64,000 nt of DNA. Source: 2-12-FULL-41-16 sp964390625. Its GTDB lineage: Bacteria; Patescibacteriota; Patescibacteriia; Magasanikbacterales; UBA922. The stretch covers positions 4,685 through 68,684 of the forward strand of contig CAYMID010000001.1 of NCBI GenBank assembly GCA_964390625.1, read 5' to 3'. The position numbers were made by a program, and so were the translations under genes. Of this stretch, positions 52,317 through 61,354 are shown in pieces (the stretch's first letter is position 1; each line of letters opens with the position of its first letter). The notes under the pieces were generated by a model. That model was given only the letters and a program-made list of their open reading frames with translations, had not been told where the DNA came from and searched no databases.

Positions 52317-53233
52317 ACTAATTTTCGCATCAATGAATACAAGCCATGGACACGTGGCTTAAGGATTATCTGCCAGGCTGATGGATAAACAACTGCTCGC
52401 CCACCAAAACCAACCTTAAAACGCGTCACTCCGGCCAATGAATCATGCTTATGCCAAGTATACTCATGAAATGTTTCACTGTCTTGGCCAGAGGCCGGTG
52501 GGGCAATCCCCCAAAAATCATACTGAGTACAACCCCGTTGTTTAGCCACACCAATGGCGGCCCACTGTAGGGCTTGCGGAGCCATAACGGCCCGACCAGC
52601 GTGATGTGATGCGCCGTGTACGTAAGTGTACGTATCATTGTGTTGCATAAATAAGCCAGTCGCGAGGGCTTGGCCATTATGCCACGCAGTTAGTTGAGTG
52701 ACCCCTGGAATTTGCAAAAAACCACGATAATACGCGGCTGGATAGCTAACAAAGGTGTCACGGGCTGCTGTTTCATGCATCAAACGATTAAACAAGGCCA
52801 CATCAGCACCAGCCCTAACCTCCACGCCTTTGCGTGCGGCCAAATTAATGTTGTACCGTGTTTTGGGGTGCATGGCTGCCAGCAGCGCAGCTTCGTCTGT
52901 TTGCAAATCAAGCATCCACGTGGCTCGTGGTTGACGCGGTTTAACCATAGTACCCCCCAGTTCCCCGAGATCTAATTCGATCAGTGGATCAACGTGCCAC
53001 CAAGCCGCGCCAGTTTGCTGAACCCATGTTTGTAGGTAGCGAGCCTCGGCTAGAGTCAAGGCCACTCTAGGGAAATACCACGAGAGCATGCCAATTTTTT
53101 GCGTGCCATAGCCAAAAATCGTGCGGCCACCCGACTCCTCGAGTGTAACAGTCGCGACCTGGCGCCCTTGTTTAGCCTGAAAATCAGCCCAGGCCTGGGA
53201 CTGCAAAAAATCAGTGTTTGGGGTCAATTTCAT
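52313..53233 (-). CDS. FemAB-like peptidoglycan aminoacyltransferase (GNAT fold)
   Basis: 306 residues from the ATG at 53233. WADFQAKQGRQVATV, the RATWMLDLQTDEAALLAAMHPKTRYNINLA segment (typical of FemX/FemAB, where a Lys-Arg-x-Asn stretch contacts the acceptor) and YDFWGIAPP are conserved. FemAB enzymes transfer amino acids from aminoacyl-tRNA to lipid II or similar substrates to build peptide bridges. Its promoter lies in the divergent region shared with rpmF. The bridge amino acid is unknown. Confidence 0.85.
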   Translation of the reverse strand: MKLTPNTDFLQSQAWADFQAKQGRQVATVTLEESGGRTIFGYGTQKIGMLSWYFPRVALTLAEARYLQTWVQQTGAAWWHVDPLIELDLGELGGTMVKPRQPRATWMLDLQTDEAALLAAMHPKTRYNINLAARKGVEVRAGADVALFNRLMHETAARDTFVSYPAAYYRGFLQIPGVTQLTAWHNGQALATGLFMQHNDTYTYVHGASHHAGRAVMAPQALQWAAIGVAKQRGCTQYDFWGIAPPASGQDSETFHEYTWHKHDSLAGVTRFKVGFGGRAVVYPSAWQIILKPRVHGLYSLMRKLV

Positions 53234-53285
53234 ACCGTAAACATGCCTCCATAATACCACACCCCTGTCCCCAGGCCCAGCCCCC

Positions 53286-53314
53286 TTGCCAATTCCCAAA
53301 GTTTGGGCTATACT
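53286..53314 (+). promoter_or_regulatory. rpmF operon promoter with a spacer palindrome
   Basis: TTGCCA (53286-53291), 17 nt, TATACT (53309-53314). The spacer carries the palindrome CCCAAA-G-TTTGGG (53295-53307), a possible operator. Confidence 0.65.
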
Positions 53315-53337
53315 CAGGGTACTTTTATCTAATTTTT

Positions 53338-53553
53338 ATGGGTCTTCCATCAAAACAACGCACGAACCGCTCGAAGCGCGAACGCGCCGCTCACTTTGCT
53401 CTTAAGCCAAAGGCTGTCAGTAAGTGCACCAACTGTGGCGCCAGTATTCAACCACATCACGCTTGTGCTGCTTGCGGCCAATACCGTGGCAAAGCTGCCA
53501 AAGACGTTGCCAAACGCGCTAACCGCACTCTCCGCGCTCGCAAAACCGCCTAG
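53338..53553 (+). CDS. rpmF: Ribosomal protein L32
   Basis: 71 residues from the ATG at 53338, chosen by family length and the promoter at 53286-53314. A basic N-terminus (GLPSKQRTNRSKRERAAH) is followed by a zinc-binding motif CTNCG ... CAACGQYRG. It is a 50S subunit protein. First gene of rpmF-nusB-rnc. Confidence 0.95.
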   Translation: MGLPSKQRTNRSKRERAAHFALKPKAVSKCTNCGASIQPHHACAACGQYRGKAAKDVAKRANRTLRARKTA

Positions 53554-53554
53554 T

Positions 53555-54004
53555 ATGTCCAAACGGCACCTGGCTCGCTCCATTGTCATGCAGACCCTGT
53601 ACCAATGGGATTTTAAAGGCCAGCCAACTGCCGCTATCCCCGCCATTTTGCAACAAACCATGGCGGAATTTGGCGCTGGACTGGAAGAAAACGACGACTA
53701 TCTGGAGGCCACCGTTAATGGTATTTTGGATAATGTTGGCGCAATCGATGCCTTAATTACCAAATACGCCCCAGCCTGGAAAATTCAAGATATGTCCCTG
53801 GTGGATCGCAATATCCTGCGTTTAGGTGTGTACGAAATGCACTTTAGCCACGCGATTCCACCCAAGGTAGCGATTAACGAAGCCATTGAATTGGCCAAAA
53901 CTTATGGTGGCCCTTCGTCAGGCAAGTTTGTTAACGGCATCTTGGGGGCCATGTACAATGACCTACCCAAGACCGACGAAACCCCTGCCACCCCTGCTGC
54001 TTAG
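53555..54004 (+). CDS. nusB: Transcription antitermination factor NusB
   Basis: 149 residues from the ATG at 53555, one base after the rpmF stop. The all-helical NusB pattern is clear: HLARSIVMQTLYQWDF, LVDRNILRLGVYEM and PPKVAINEAIELAKTYGGPSSGKFVNGILGA. It joins NusE on boxA RNA to keep rRNA transcription going. Confidence 0.95.
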   Translation: MSKRHLARSIVMQTLYQWDFKGQPTAAIPAILQQTMAEFGAGLEENDDYLEATVNGILDNVGAIDALITKYAPAWKIQDMSLVDRNILRLGVYEMHFSHAIPPKVAINEAIELAKTYGGPSSGKFVNGILGAMYNDLPKTDETPATPAA

Positions 54005-54005
54005 T

Positions 54006-54767
54006 ATGCCTATAGCCGCCTACACGGAAAAAAACTTTGCTGCCCTTGAAAAAATCATTGGGATTGAATTTAGCAACAAAGACCTGTTGGTGCAGGCCCT
54101 GGTTCATCGTTCTTTTTTGAACGAAAACCGCACCTTTTCCTTGGCTCACAACGAACGCCTGGAATTTTTGGGAGACGCAGTCCTGGAATTGGTCGTGACC
54201 AAATACTTATTTGAAAATTATTTAAATCCCGAAGGTGAGCTGACCAACTGGCGCGCTGCTTTGGTAAACGCAATTATGTGTGCCCGTGTTGCCCACGAAA
54301 TCGGCCTCGAGCCATACCTGTTCCTGTCGCACGGCGAATCCAAAGACGTAAACACCAAGGCCCGTGGCTATATTTTGGCCAATGCCCTGGAGGCAGTCAT
54401 CGGCGCCGTCTACTTGGATAAAGGCTGGGAAATGGCCGAACAGTTTGTAACCCGTTGGGTGATCACCAAACTTCCCGAAGTCCTAGAACTTGGGCTGTGG
54501 ATGGACCCTAAATCACGCTTCCAGGAATCATCCCAGGAAATTGTCGGCATCACCCCAACATACAAAGTCCTGAACGAAGCTGGCCCAGACCACGAAAAAA
54601 GTTTTGTGGTCGGTGTCTACCTTGGCAAGGAAAAAGTAGCCGAAGGTCGTGGTACCAGCAAACAAGAGGCCCAAACTGATGCAGCCGAAAACGCCCTCCG
54701 CCTCAAAGCCTGGAAAGGCCCCAAGATTCAGATCATTGCCCGCAAAGCCAACGACCCGATTGGCTAG
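54006..54767 (+). CDS. rnc: Ribonuclease III
   Basis: 253 residues from the ATG at 54006. The catalytic signature NERLEFLGDAVLEL lies near residue 45. The second acidic motif is ALEAVIGAVYLDKG near 140, and a C-terminal double-stranded RNA-binding domain ends with GTSKQEAQTDAAENAL. It cuts double-stranded RNA, including rRNA precursors. It ends 42 nt before tRNA-Lys. Confidence 0.96.
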   Translation: MPIAAYTEKNFAALEKIIGIEFSNKDLLVQALVHRSFLNENRTFSLAHNERLEFLGDAVLELVVTKYLFENYLNPEGELTNWRAALVNAIMCARVAHEIGLEPYLFLSHGESKDVNTKARGYILANALEAVIGAVYLDKGWEMAEQFVTRWVITKLPEVLELGLWMDPKSRFQESSQEIVGITPTYKVLNEAGPDHEKSFVVGVYLGKEKVAEGRGTSKQEAQTDAAENALRLKAWKGPKIQIIARKANDPIG

Positions 54768-54793
54768 ACAAAACTCAAAAAGCGTGTTACACT
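54765..54793 (+). promoter_or_regulatory. tRNA-Lys promoter overlapping an rnc terminator-like hairpin
   Basis: TAGACA (54765-54770), 17 nt, TACACT (54788-54793). The same stretch forms AAAGCGTG/CACGCTTT (about 54779-54804), a hairpin after rnc. Confidence 0.5.
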
Positions 54794-54808
54794 AATCACG
54801 CTTTAAAT

Positions 54809-54884
54809 GGATCGGTAGCTCAGCTGGTAGAGCAGGGGCCTCTTAAGCCCAAGGTCCTGGGTTCGATCCCCAGCCGATCCACCA
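54809..54884 (+). tRNA. tRNA-Lys (anticodon CTT)
   Basis: Acceptor GGATCGG/CCGATCC, D arm GCTC/GAGC, anticodon loop CTCTTAA, T arm CTGGG/CCCAG. Anticodon CTT reads AAG. CCA is encoded. The outermost anticodon-stem pair is G-A. Confidence 0.94.
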
Positions 54885-54914
54885 AAAAACAGCCTTTACA
54901 GATGGGCTGTTTTT
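54885..54914 (+). terminator. Intrinsic terminator after tRNA-Lys
   Basis: ACAGCC/GGCTGT stem with an A-run before and T5 after. Confidence 0.8.
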
Positions 54915-54936
54915 ATATAGAATTCGTGGGTTATTT

Positions 54937-55008
54937 GCCTCTGTAGTGTAACGGATAACACAGCAGCCTTCGAAGCTGTTGATCCGGGTTCGATTCCTGG
55001 CGGAGGCA
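54937..55008 (+). tRNA. tRNA-Arg (anticodon TCG)
   Basis: Acceptor GCCTCTG/CGGAGGC (one G-T pair), anticodon stem GCAGC/GCTGT, loop CTTCGAA, T arm CCGGG/CCTGG (one G-T pair). Anticodon TCG reads CGA and CGG. CCA is not encoded. The stop codon of the convergent gene starts at the next base. Confidence 0.92.
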
Positions 55009-56838
55009 CTAATTATTCTCCACTGGCGCACCAGTAATTTGAATTGGCGCCTTGGTGGCTGTGTCTGTACCGGTGAGGGTGACTTTGGACACAAGTTGGG
55101 ACTGTGAGGGATTCTTTTTGTTGACGGTGACGGTGAATGTGAGGGCCGCAGAATCAACGTTAGTTGGCAACACATCAATGGTCCAGCGCAATTTTTTCTT
55201 GGCCACATCATAGGTCACTTTGCCAATTGGCACCTCGCCTTTTTCCCAAGTCACATCGCCATACAATTCGGCCTCGGCCACCAAAGTGGTTAGTTCATGG
55301 AAGCTGTTGGTCAATAACCAGGTCACTTGGTGTTGCTCCAAACCGGCCGCATTAGTGGTGGTTTCGGTCCGAACATCCAGGGCAGTGTCTGAATTCAACG
55401 TAACGGGAACGAGGTTGCTCCGCACAATCACTGGCGCAGCGGCAGTGTCATGCTGAGCATCGGCCACAACTTCGATTGGTTGGCCTGGATAATTTTCCAA
55501 ACTAGTTTCGTCTGCACCGCGAATTGGTAAACGCACATCAAAGGTTACGCTTTGGCCTGGCTTAAGACTAGCCAAATCAGGCACCTGTTTTTCGGTCCAA
55601 GTAATACTCCCCCGGCGACGGTCAGCGCTCAGTTGCTCGGCCACAATCGTACCGTCATTGGTGTCCTCAACCTTGGTCCAATTAAGCAAACTTTTTTGCT
55701 GGTAACTTGGGGCATCAAAACTAAGGCGCACGCGGACGTGTGGCATGGCCGTTTGACTCGTGTTTTTGACGGTCACACTGGCAGCCAGGGTGTCACCAGG
55801 TGTGGCACTACTCTTGTCCGCCGCCCCATTTACCGTTACCTGTGCTTGCAGCGGCACAGCGGCAACTGGCACTGTAGTCGAAGCCGCTGCCAACACGACT
55901 GGCTCGCCCTCGCCCACCTTGGCTGGCCAGTACAACAACCGGGCGTTCAGAGTCTGACTGGTTGCTTCTGGATTGGCTGCATACACACCGTTCAACGTCA
56001 CTGTTTGGGTAGATGTGACTGTCTTGAAAGTCCAACGGTATGGCTCAATCGTGTCAGCCGCAGGGGCAGCGTCCTTTTTGCTAAAATCAAAACCAGGCTC
56101 AACACTTAGAGCCACGGTATTCCACGTACCAGTGGCCGCGGTAATCGCAAACGTATAGGTCGCGGGGTTGCCAGGTGAAACTGATTCTGGACCAGTAATC
56201 GCCACCGTTAGCGACGAACCCTGCAGCCGCACTGTTTTTACGGCGACTTTCTGGAAATCAGAGCTAAAATTGGCTGGTACGTAATTCAAAAAGGCCCGCA
56301 TTGATTGGTCGCTATTCACATCGCCCCAAAACTTACCACTGACAGTTACCGTTTGAGTCGCACCTTCGTCTAGGGCGCCAAGGGCCCAATCCCCTTGTGG
56401 TCCAGCAACTGGCTCGGTTTTCTCGATGACAAAATTAGCAGGCCACCGCACTTGTAATTGGGTTTTAGTAACCGGGCTGCGGTCATTATTCGTATAGGTA
56501 ATTTGATACGAAACAGTTTCGCCAATCATTACCTGTTCTGGCCCAGCAATCGCCAGACTAACTGTTTCGGCCACAGCCGTGCGAACTGGCGCACCAGTCA
56601 GCCAGCCACGCACATATGCGGTAAACACTGTGCCGCCAACCAACAGCAAAATGGCTAACGCGGCCAATAGCGGCGTGTGGCGACGCCGCGTAAATGTATG
56701 CATATCAGGCATCGAACCATCACTATTGGCGTAAATTTTCTCTAAATTTTCGGTCAAAACTGAGTCAGACGAGGTTGGCTCGGACTTTTTCCCCCCTAAC
56801 CGTTTGTGTTGAAAATGCGGAGCGACAGGCTTGGGCAT
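55009..56838 (-). CDS. Membrane-anchored protein with tandem Ig-like (DUF11/CARDB-type) domains
   Basis: 609 residues. A cytoplasmic N-terminus of about 54 residues and a membrane helix (about 55-76, ALAILLLVGGTVFTAYV) precede at least four beta-sandwich repeats. These carry the phrases PEQVMIGETVSYQITYTN, TQTVTVSGKFWG, PESVSPGNPATYTF, ATPGDTLAASVTVKNTSQTAMPHVRVRLSF and KPGQSVTFDVRLP, typical of DUF11 or CARDB domains. It is probably a surface-displayed stalk or adhesion protein. It lies 1 nt downstream of the DUF4012 gene, in the same operon. Confidence 0.82.
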   Translation of the reverse strand: MPKPVAPHFQHKRLGGKKSEPTSSDSVLTENLEKIYANSDGSMPDMHTFTRRRHTPLLAALAILLLVGGTVFTAYVRGWLTGAPVRTAVAETVSLAIAGPEQVMIGETVSYQITYTNNDRSPVTKTQLQVRWPANFVIEKTEPVAGPQGDWALGALDEGATQTVTVSGKFWGDVNSDQSMRAFLNYVPANFSSDFQKVAVKTVRLQGSSLTVAITGPESVSPGNPATYTFAITAATGTWNTVALSVEPGFDFSKKDAAPAADTIEPYRWTFKTVTSTQTVTLNGVYAANPEATSQTLNARLLYWPAKVGEGEPVVLAAASTTVPVAAVPLQAQVTVNGAADKSSATPGDTLAASVTVKNTSQTAMPHVRVRLSFDAPSYQQKSLLNWTKVEDTNDGTIVAEQLSADRRRGSITWTEKQVPDLASLKPGQSVTFDVRLPIRGADETSLENYPGQPIEVVADAQHDTAAAPVIVRSNLVPVTLNSDTALDVRTETTTNAAGLEQHQVTWLLTNSFHELTTLVAEAELYGDVTWEKGEVPIGKVTYDVAKKKLRWTIDVLPTNVDSAALTFTVTVNKKNPSQSQLVSKVTLTGTDTATKAPIQITGAPVENN

Positions 56839-56839
56839 A

Positions 56840-59182
56840 TTAGAAACGCTTCATTACCACCCCCATTACCTGATCTGTCTCTAGTGCAGCGGTAAACATC
56901 GCCCCATTAGCCCGCAATTCGACCTTGTCATTTAAACGCCACACTGGTCGCCACCCACTTGGGTAGATTACTTGGGTATGAATTTCTGGTTCACTGCCTG
57001 ATTGTTTTTGCCATAATAAACTATACCGCGACACATCTTCACCATTACCAAGTTTATCCGCCGCGGCGCTGTTTACTTTTTGTGGACCAAGAACTTTGAA
57101 CGGTACTTTATATTTAAACCACACCTCCGAAGTCTCGCCAGCTTTGGTCACAACCCAATTACCAAATACAGTTTTACCAAATTCACTAGTAATGCGTGTT
57201 CCACTCCCCACGTGAACACCTAATTCCTTTTCATGCGTTGTTAAATCAACATCATCTTTGTACCATTTTTCCGGAACCAAAAATGACTCTTCGGCCGGAT
57301 ACACAAACCCACCTGCATCAAGCAGCTTAGCCCCAGCCGGAACATACGCCCGCACATAGTTAATATTATCGCCGCCATAATATTGTTCGCCTGGCTGACC
57401 AGTATGCTCTCGCCGTACAATTAAAGTGCCGATCACACTTCCGTCTGGTTGAATTGCAGCCTCGTGTTCCATGGTTTGTCGCACTCGCACATCGGTCTTA
57501 CCACCACCGACATTAGTGTTTACTACCATCACATAGTCCTGCCCTGAAACCGGCTTAGCAATCTCACCAGTCCAACCAAATTGCTGCCACTGCGCCTGTA
57601 CCCCAGCGTCACGCGTATACACCTGGACTTCTTTTTGCTGCAAGGCCGCGTTTAGTTCAGTAACTAATGACAAAATTTGGGCTGGACTAATTTTTTGGAC
57701 ACTACTAATTAAACTACCCAAAATATCGCCCAAAACTGCTTTTGGCTGATTCGTTGATTTATCATAACCACTTTCTACATAATCTTGCAAAACAGCCAAA
57801 CCTTTGTCAGCATCAACGGTAACGCCAAATTTTTGACTATCCACTGGACCGAGTACTTTTAGTACCCGCCCTAACACGGTCGCATTAATCGCAATTACCC
57901 CATCCACCGTGGTACCACGACTATGTTGGTAGAACCAAGCCATTTTTTGGGCACTGGCCGGAAAATCCGGAAACCAGTTACCGTCTTGAAATTCCCAACG
58001 GTAATTAATCAATTGCAGTGGCAGCGGTGGCTTTAAGTATGTGTCTAACTGACCCTTAACATCGTACGTACCGCCTGGTGGCAAATCGATATTTTTGATT
58101 GTGCCTTTTTGTAAATCTAATACCGCAAAACTTCCCACAAATCCACCGGTTGGACGAGCTTCGTGATTATTTTGGAACAACACCAGATAACGACGTAAAT
58201 CATTACTACCAAGCATGGTCTCTAGCCCACCCAAAACTGAGGCCAGTGACTGCATGTCATGAGTGAATGAACGGTACAACTGCTTAAAATCCTTAAATGA
58301 TTGCTGGTATTCGTTCGGCAAGGTTGCTGGATCAACCTGGTCTAATTCGGTTAAAGCCTGCTGATACTGCGGTACAGCACCTCTAATATGATTCCGCATA
58401 ATAGCCAAGCGATCGACTATATATGGCGTGTCGGTGGCAGTGGCAGCCTCAATCCCCTTGACTAAATACGCATTACCCAGTGCAACTTCGTGACCAGCCG
58501 AAAGCAAATGTTGCCGACTGCGCACTTGCGGACCCACCACGGGCAATAAACTCCCCACATACACCAAGGCGCGGTGTTCTTTTTCTAAAATCTGTTCGGC
58601 CTGGCCAAAAGATTTCAAGGCTGCATTTAAATCGTGCTGCGCTTGGGGCAAATCAGTGTGCAGGGCCGCCACGGTGGAAGATTGTAATGACAAAAAAGCG
58701 TTAGTACTCTCCTCTACCACACGGTTGGCGTCAGCTTTAAGTTTTTGCACATAGCCCACGGTTGGGTATGGTAATCCGACCAGCAATGTGAGGGCAATCG
58801 TAGTCAAGGCAAATTTTTTCAAACTCAATGATTGTTTCCACTCTCGTTTGGCGCGGCGTGATTTGACGGGAATAACGGGGTTGGTACTAAAACTGGCTTC
58901 GGGCGCAGCCTGCGCCTTTGCTTGGTTAGCTTCACGCACAATCGCTGCTAAATCAACCACTTGTTTAGCAGTAGCCACTCGATGATTGTGATATGCCGGC
59001 ACTTCGACCGACCAATCAGCGCGCGGTTTGGCTAACTCCACCACATGGGGTGAATGTTTGCCTGTCCCAAACCTCACTGGCACGTACGGCGAAGAACGGC
59101 GACGACGATAAGGACACGTTGCTTCTAAATGCCCAGGGGCATGACACCAAGTACAGCGATGGTCGGAAGAATTTGCAGACAT
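56840..59182 (-). CDS. DUF4012 membrane protein with an N-terminal CCHC zinc knuckle
   Basis: 780 residues. Residues 10-23 form a perfect CX2CX4HX4C zinc knuckle (Cys10, Cys13, His18, Cys23), followed by an Arg-rich stretch, all on the cytoplasmic side. A membrane helix (about 127-150) leads to a large outer domain. The DUF4012 core (ARPTGGFVGSFAVLDL, LPPGGTYDVKGQLDTYL, WNFPDFP-like WFPDFPASAQKMAWFY, DGVIAINATVLGRVL) lies near 335-450. DUF4012 proteins are common in this group and unassigned. A zinc knuckle usually binds nucleic acid or protein; its place on a cell-surface protein is unusual. Upstream of the Ig-like gene. Confidence 0.85.
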   Translation of the reverse strand: MSANSSDHRCTWCHAPGHLEATCPYRRRRSSPYVPVRFGTGKHSPHVVELAKPRADWSVEVPAYHNHRVATAKQVVDLAAIVREANQAKAQAAPEASFSTNPVIPVKSRRAKREWKQSLSLKKFALTTIALTLLVGLPYPTVGYVQKLKADANRVVEESTNAFLSLQSSTVAALHTDLPQAQHDLNAALKSFGQAEQILEKEHRALVYVGSLLPVVGPQVRSRQHLLSAGHEVALGNAYLVKGIEAATATDTPYIVDRLAIMRNHIRGAVPQYQQALTELDQVDPATLPNEYQQSFKDFKQLYRSFTHDMQSLASVLGGLETMLGSNDLRRYLVLFQNNHEARPTGGFVGSFAVLDLQKGTIKNIDLPPGGTYDVKGQLDTYLKPPLPLQLINYRWEFQDGNWFPDFPASAQKMAWFYQHSRGTTVDGVIAINATVLGRVLKVLGPVDSQKFGVTVDADKGLAVLQDYVESGYDKSTNQPKAVLGDILGSLISSVQKISPAQILSLVTELNAALQQKEVQVYTRDAGVQAQWQQFGWTGEIAKPVSGQDYVMVVNTNVGGGKTDVRVRQTMEHEAAIQPDGSVIGTLIVRREHTGQPGEQYYGGDNINYVRAYVPAGAKLLDAGGFVYPAEESFLVPEKWYKDDVDLTTHEKELGVHVGSGTRITSEFGKTVFGNWVVTKAGETSEVWFKYKVPFKVLGPQKVNSAAADKLGNGEDVSRYSLLWQKQSGSEPEIHTQVIYPSGWRPVWRLNDKVELRANGAMFTAALETDQVMGVVMKRF

Positions 59183-59184
59183 GC

Positions 59185-59208
59185 GCGCAAAATAATGCGC
59201 TTAGTATA
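59185..59208 (-). promoter_or_regulatory. -10 box and start-adjacent hairpin of the DUF4012 gene
   Basis: Minus strand TATACT (59208-59203), then GCGCA/TGCGC arms (59200-59196 and 59189-59185) directly before the ATG. The -35 region is weak. The layout resembles that of the LCP promoter at 12877. Confidence 0.4.
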
Positions 59209-59215
59209 CCACAAT

Positions 59216-60316
59216 TTAGTTTTGTTCGTACACAGCCAGAGTTTGTTGAGCTAATTTTTGCCACGAAAATTGGGCGGCGTGGTGGCGACCAGCCGCAACC
59301 AGAGTTTCGGCGGTGGCTTTATCTGTCAAAATGTGACGCAGAACGCAAGCAATATCATCGGGCGCAGTTGGGTCAAAATATAATGCAGCTGAGCCAAGTA
59401 CTTCGGGCAAACACGAAGCGTCCGAAGCTGCCACTGGCACCCCATAGTGCATAGCCTCTAGGGGCGGCAAGCCAAACCCTTCGTACAGACTGGGAAAAAC
59501 ATAGGCCGCGGCGCCTTGATACCAGGCCGCCAGCTCGGCATCACTCTGGTGACCAATGCGAATAAGGTGTGGGATTTGAGCAGTAGCCATTAATTTCTCC
59601 AGGCGACCATAAAATGGGCTGGCTGCACCCACCAAGACCAACCGAAACTGACCATTGGTCTGACTATCCACCTCGCGCCACGCCTGAACTAAATTTTCTA
59701 AATTCTTGTGCGGGTAGGCGCTACCAACATACAATGCATACGGCTTATCCGTAGTAACCGCGCTTGGTGATGGTGCTGGTAATAAGGTTGGCGCTTGATA
59801 TGTAACTGTAATTTTTTCGTGCGATATACCCAAGGTTTGGACTAGATCGCGTTTGGTAAATTCACTGGTGGTCAAAATATGCTGAGCACGCTTAGCTGCC
59901 TGTTTGGTCACATACCGCGCAATCCGGTCTTTAACCCAATATTTAAGCGGCCCCAAAGTAGTGGCCTCGGGCCGTGGAAAATGGTACATGATTAAATCAT
60001 GAATCGTGACCACAAATCGCCCCTGGTACGCAAGCGGGATATTCCAATGCGGAAAATGCATTAAGTCCAAATGATGCGTGGCCAATAATGCTGGCCATTC
60101 TCGTTGTTCGCGCCAGCTATACCACGGGATATCGGCCAAGACCTTGGTTACCCGCGGGTTACTGGTAGTGACAGACGCAAAATTTGCCTGGCGCAAAAAC
60201 AAGACATATTCATTATGCGAATCAATGCGCAGTAAATTATGAACCAGCTGTTCGGTGTAGCGACCGAGCCCGCCCTGGGCAGGACCCAGCATCCGGCAAT
60301 CAAGGCCAATTTTCAT
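59216..60316 (-). CDS. Glycosyltransferase family 1 (GT-B) protein
   Basis: 366 residues from the ATG at 60316. The N-terminal Rossmann fold starts KIGLDCRMLGPAQGGLGRYTEQL. The C-terminal nucleotide-sugar domain has YALYVGSAYPHKNLENLVQAW, LVLVGAASPFY and FPSLYEGFGLPPLEAMHYGVPVAAS (the EGFGLPxLE donor-binding motif). It transfers sugars, like the mannosyltransferases of surface polysaccharides; GDP-mannose is a fair guess because manC is nearby (63306). Confidence 0.92.
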   Translation of the reverse strand: MKIGLDCRMLGPAQGGLGRYTEQLVHNLLRIDSHNEYVLFLRQANFASVTTSNPRVTKVLADIPWYSWREQREWPALLATHHLDLMHFPHWNIPLAYQGRFVVTIHDLIMYHFPRPEATTLGPLKYWVKDRIARYVTKQAAKRAQHILTTSEFTKRDLVQTLGISHEKITVTYQAPTLLPAPSPSAVTTDKPYALYVGSAYPHKNLENLVQAWREVDSQTNGQFRLVLVGAASPFYGRLEKLMATAQIPHLIRIGHQSDAELAAWYQGAAAYVFPSLYEGFGLPPLEAMHYGVPVAASDASCLPEVLGSAALYFDPTAPDDIACVLRHILTDKATAETLVAAGRHHAAQFSWQKLAQQTLAVYEQN

Positions 60317-60332
60317 ACCTGGACATTGTAGC

Positions 60333-60361
60333 AAAAAAAAGGCCGGCCCCATAGGCCGGCC
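60333..60361 (-). terminator. Strong intrinsic terminator of the secreted-protein gene
   Basis: Perfect GGCCGGCC/GGCCGGCC stem with a 5-nt loop, followed on the minus strand by eight Ts, just after the stop at 60371. Confidence 0.92.
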
Positions 60362-60370
60362 CTTACCCAA

Positions 60371-61303
60371 TTAAAATGCAATTTTATACGAAGTTACGCT
60401 ATTACCCGCTTCGTCCCATGCGACGGCGTAAAAATTACCGCGAGTCATATCTGTAAAGGCGTGACTGCAGTTAGCTACAGTCCCGCTAACTTGGCAGGAG
60501 CGCAATTCGCTGTACCCTTCGCCAAGCCCAGTGTTGTTGTAGAACAACGAAATTTTTCGCAACTGTTGATTGTCGGTCGCGCGCACAGTCAAAGTTGGCA
60601 CCATACGTTTGGCATTGTTGCCTGGGTACCACTGTGCATTGTACGTAACATCCACACTAACTACTGGCGCAACCGAATCACCAGGTAAATACACTGCGGT
60701 AGCAGCACTGGTTGTATTGTTACCAAGAGCATCGTAGGCTCTGGCCGTCACCGTATATTGCTTGTTGGTTTGCAACCAACCGCGAGTCACCGTGCGTGCA
60801 ATACTGTTGGTGTTGAATGAACCATTGGCCGTAGCCGTGCGACCATCCACCCACCAGCTGTGCACCACTTGATTATCAGGGCCTTTAACCGTCACTTCCA
60901 CACCTTTGATATTACTGGTTGAATCCTGAGCAGAAACAGTTACTTCGTATTTATACCACGAACCGTTAAGTGAACCAGACAATGCCTTGGCCGAAACTGT
61001 CACCGCTGGCCCCTGTGTATCGACTGGGGCTGGATTGGCACAATCAGTCCAAGACACGCGGTATTTTGTTGGCGAAACACAAGTCATGGTGTATTGACGG
61101 AGACCGTGCCCAGCATCGCGGCAAGCGCTCGTTAATAGCGCTGACTGTTCACCGGCTGCACGACGAATTCGAATGTCGGCGCCAACTTGTTCACAGCTAG
61201 ACACGCTAACTTCATTACTGGAATTTACAGTCACCGCTTGGGCCAACAGTGGGCCGCCCAGCGCCACAACCAAGGCTACTCCGTAGGCAAAGATTTTTTT
61301 CAT
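60371..61303 (-). CDS. Secreted Ig-like domain protein
   Basis: 310 residues from the ATG at 61303. The signal peptide (about residues 1-23, ending LLAQA) is followed by a Cys-containing segment (SSCEQVGADIRIRR, SACRDAGHGLRQYTMTCVSPT). Two or three beta domains come next with bacterial Ig-like traits (TVSAKALSGSLNGSWYKYEVTVSAQDSTSNIKGVEV; TVTARAYDALGNNTTSAA; TVRATDNQQLRKISLFYN). It ends with FYAVAWDEAGNSVTSYKIAF. It should be exported and may bind other surface proteins. It is a single-gene unit with a strong terminator. Confidence 0.8.
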   Translation of the reverse strand: MKKIFAYGVALVVALGGPLLAQAVTVNSSNEVSVSSCEQVGADIRIRRAAGEQSALLTSACRDAGHGLRQYTMTCVSPTKYRVSWTDCANPAPVDTQGPAVTVSAKALSGSLNGSWYKYEVTVSAQDSTSNIKGVEVTVKGPDNQVVHSWWVDGRTATANGSFNTNSIARTVTRGWLQTNKQYTVTARAYDALGNNTTSAATAVYLPGDSVAPVVSVDVTYNAQWYPGNNAKRMVPTLTVRATDNQQLRKISLFYNNTGLGEGYSELRSCQVSGTVANCSHAFTDMTRGNFYAVAWDEAGNSVTSYKIAF

Positions 61304-61354
61304 AGATACCAATTATAAGTAAACCACACTAAGACCATAGCACAATTAAGTCTC

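Noticed and set aside
55009..55211. Extension of the Ig-like gene across tRNA-Arg or tRNA-Lys
   Set aside because: The stop codon lies exactly at the tRNA border (55009-55011); frames crossing into the tRNAs are alternative-frame shadows.
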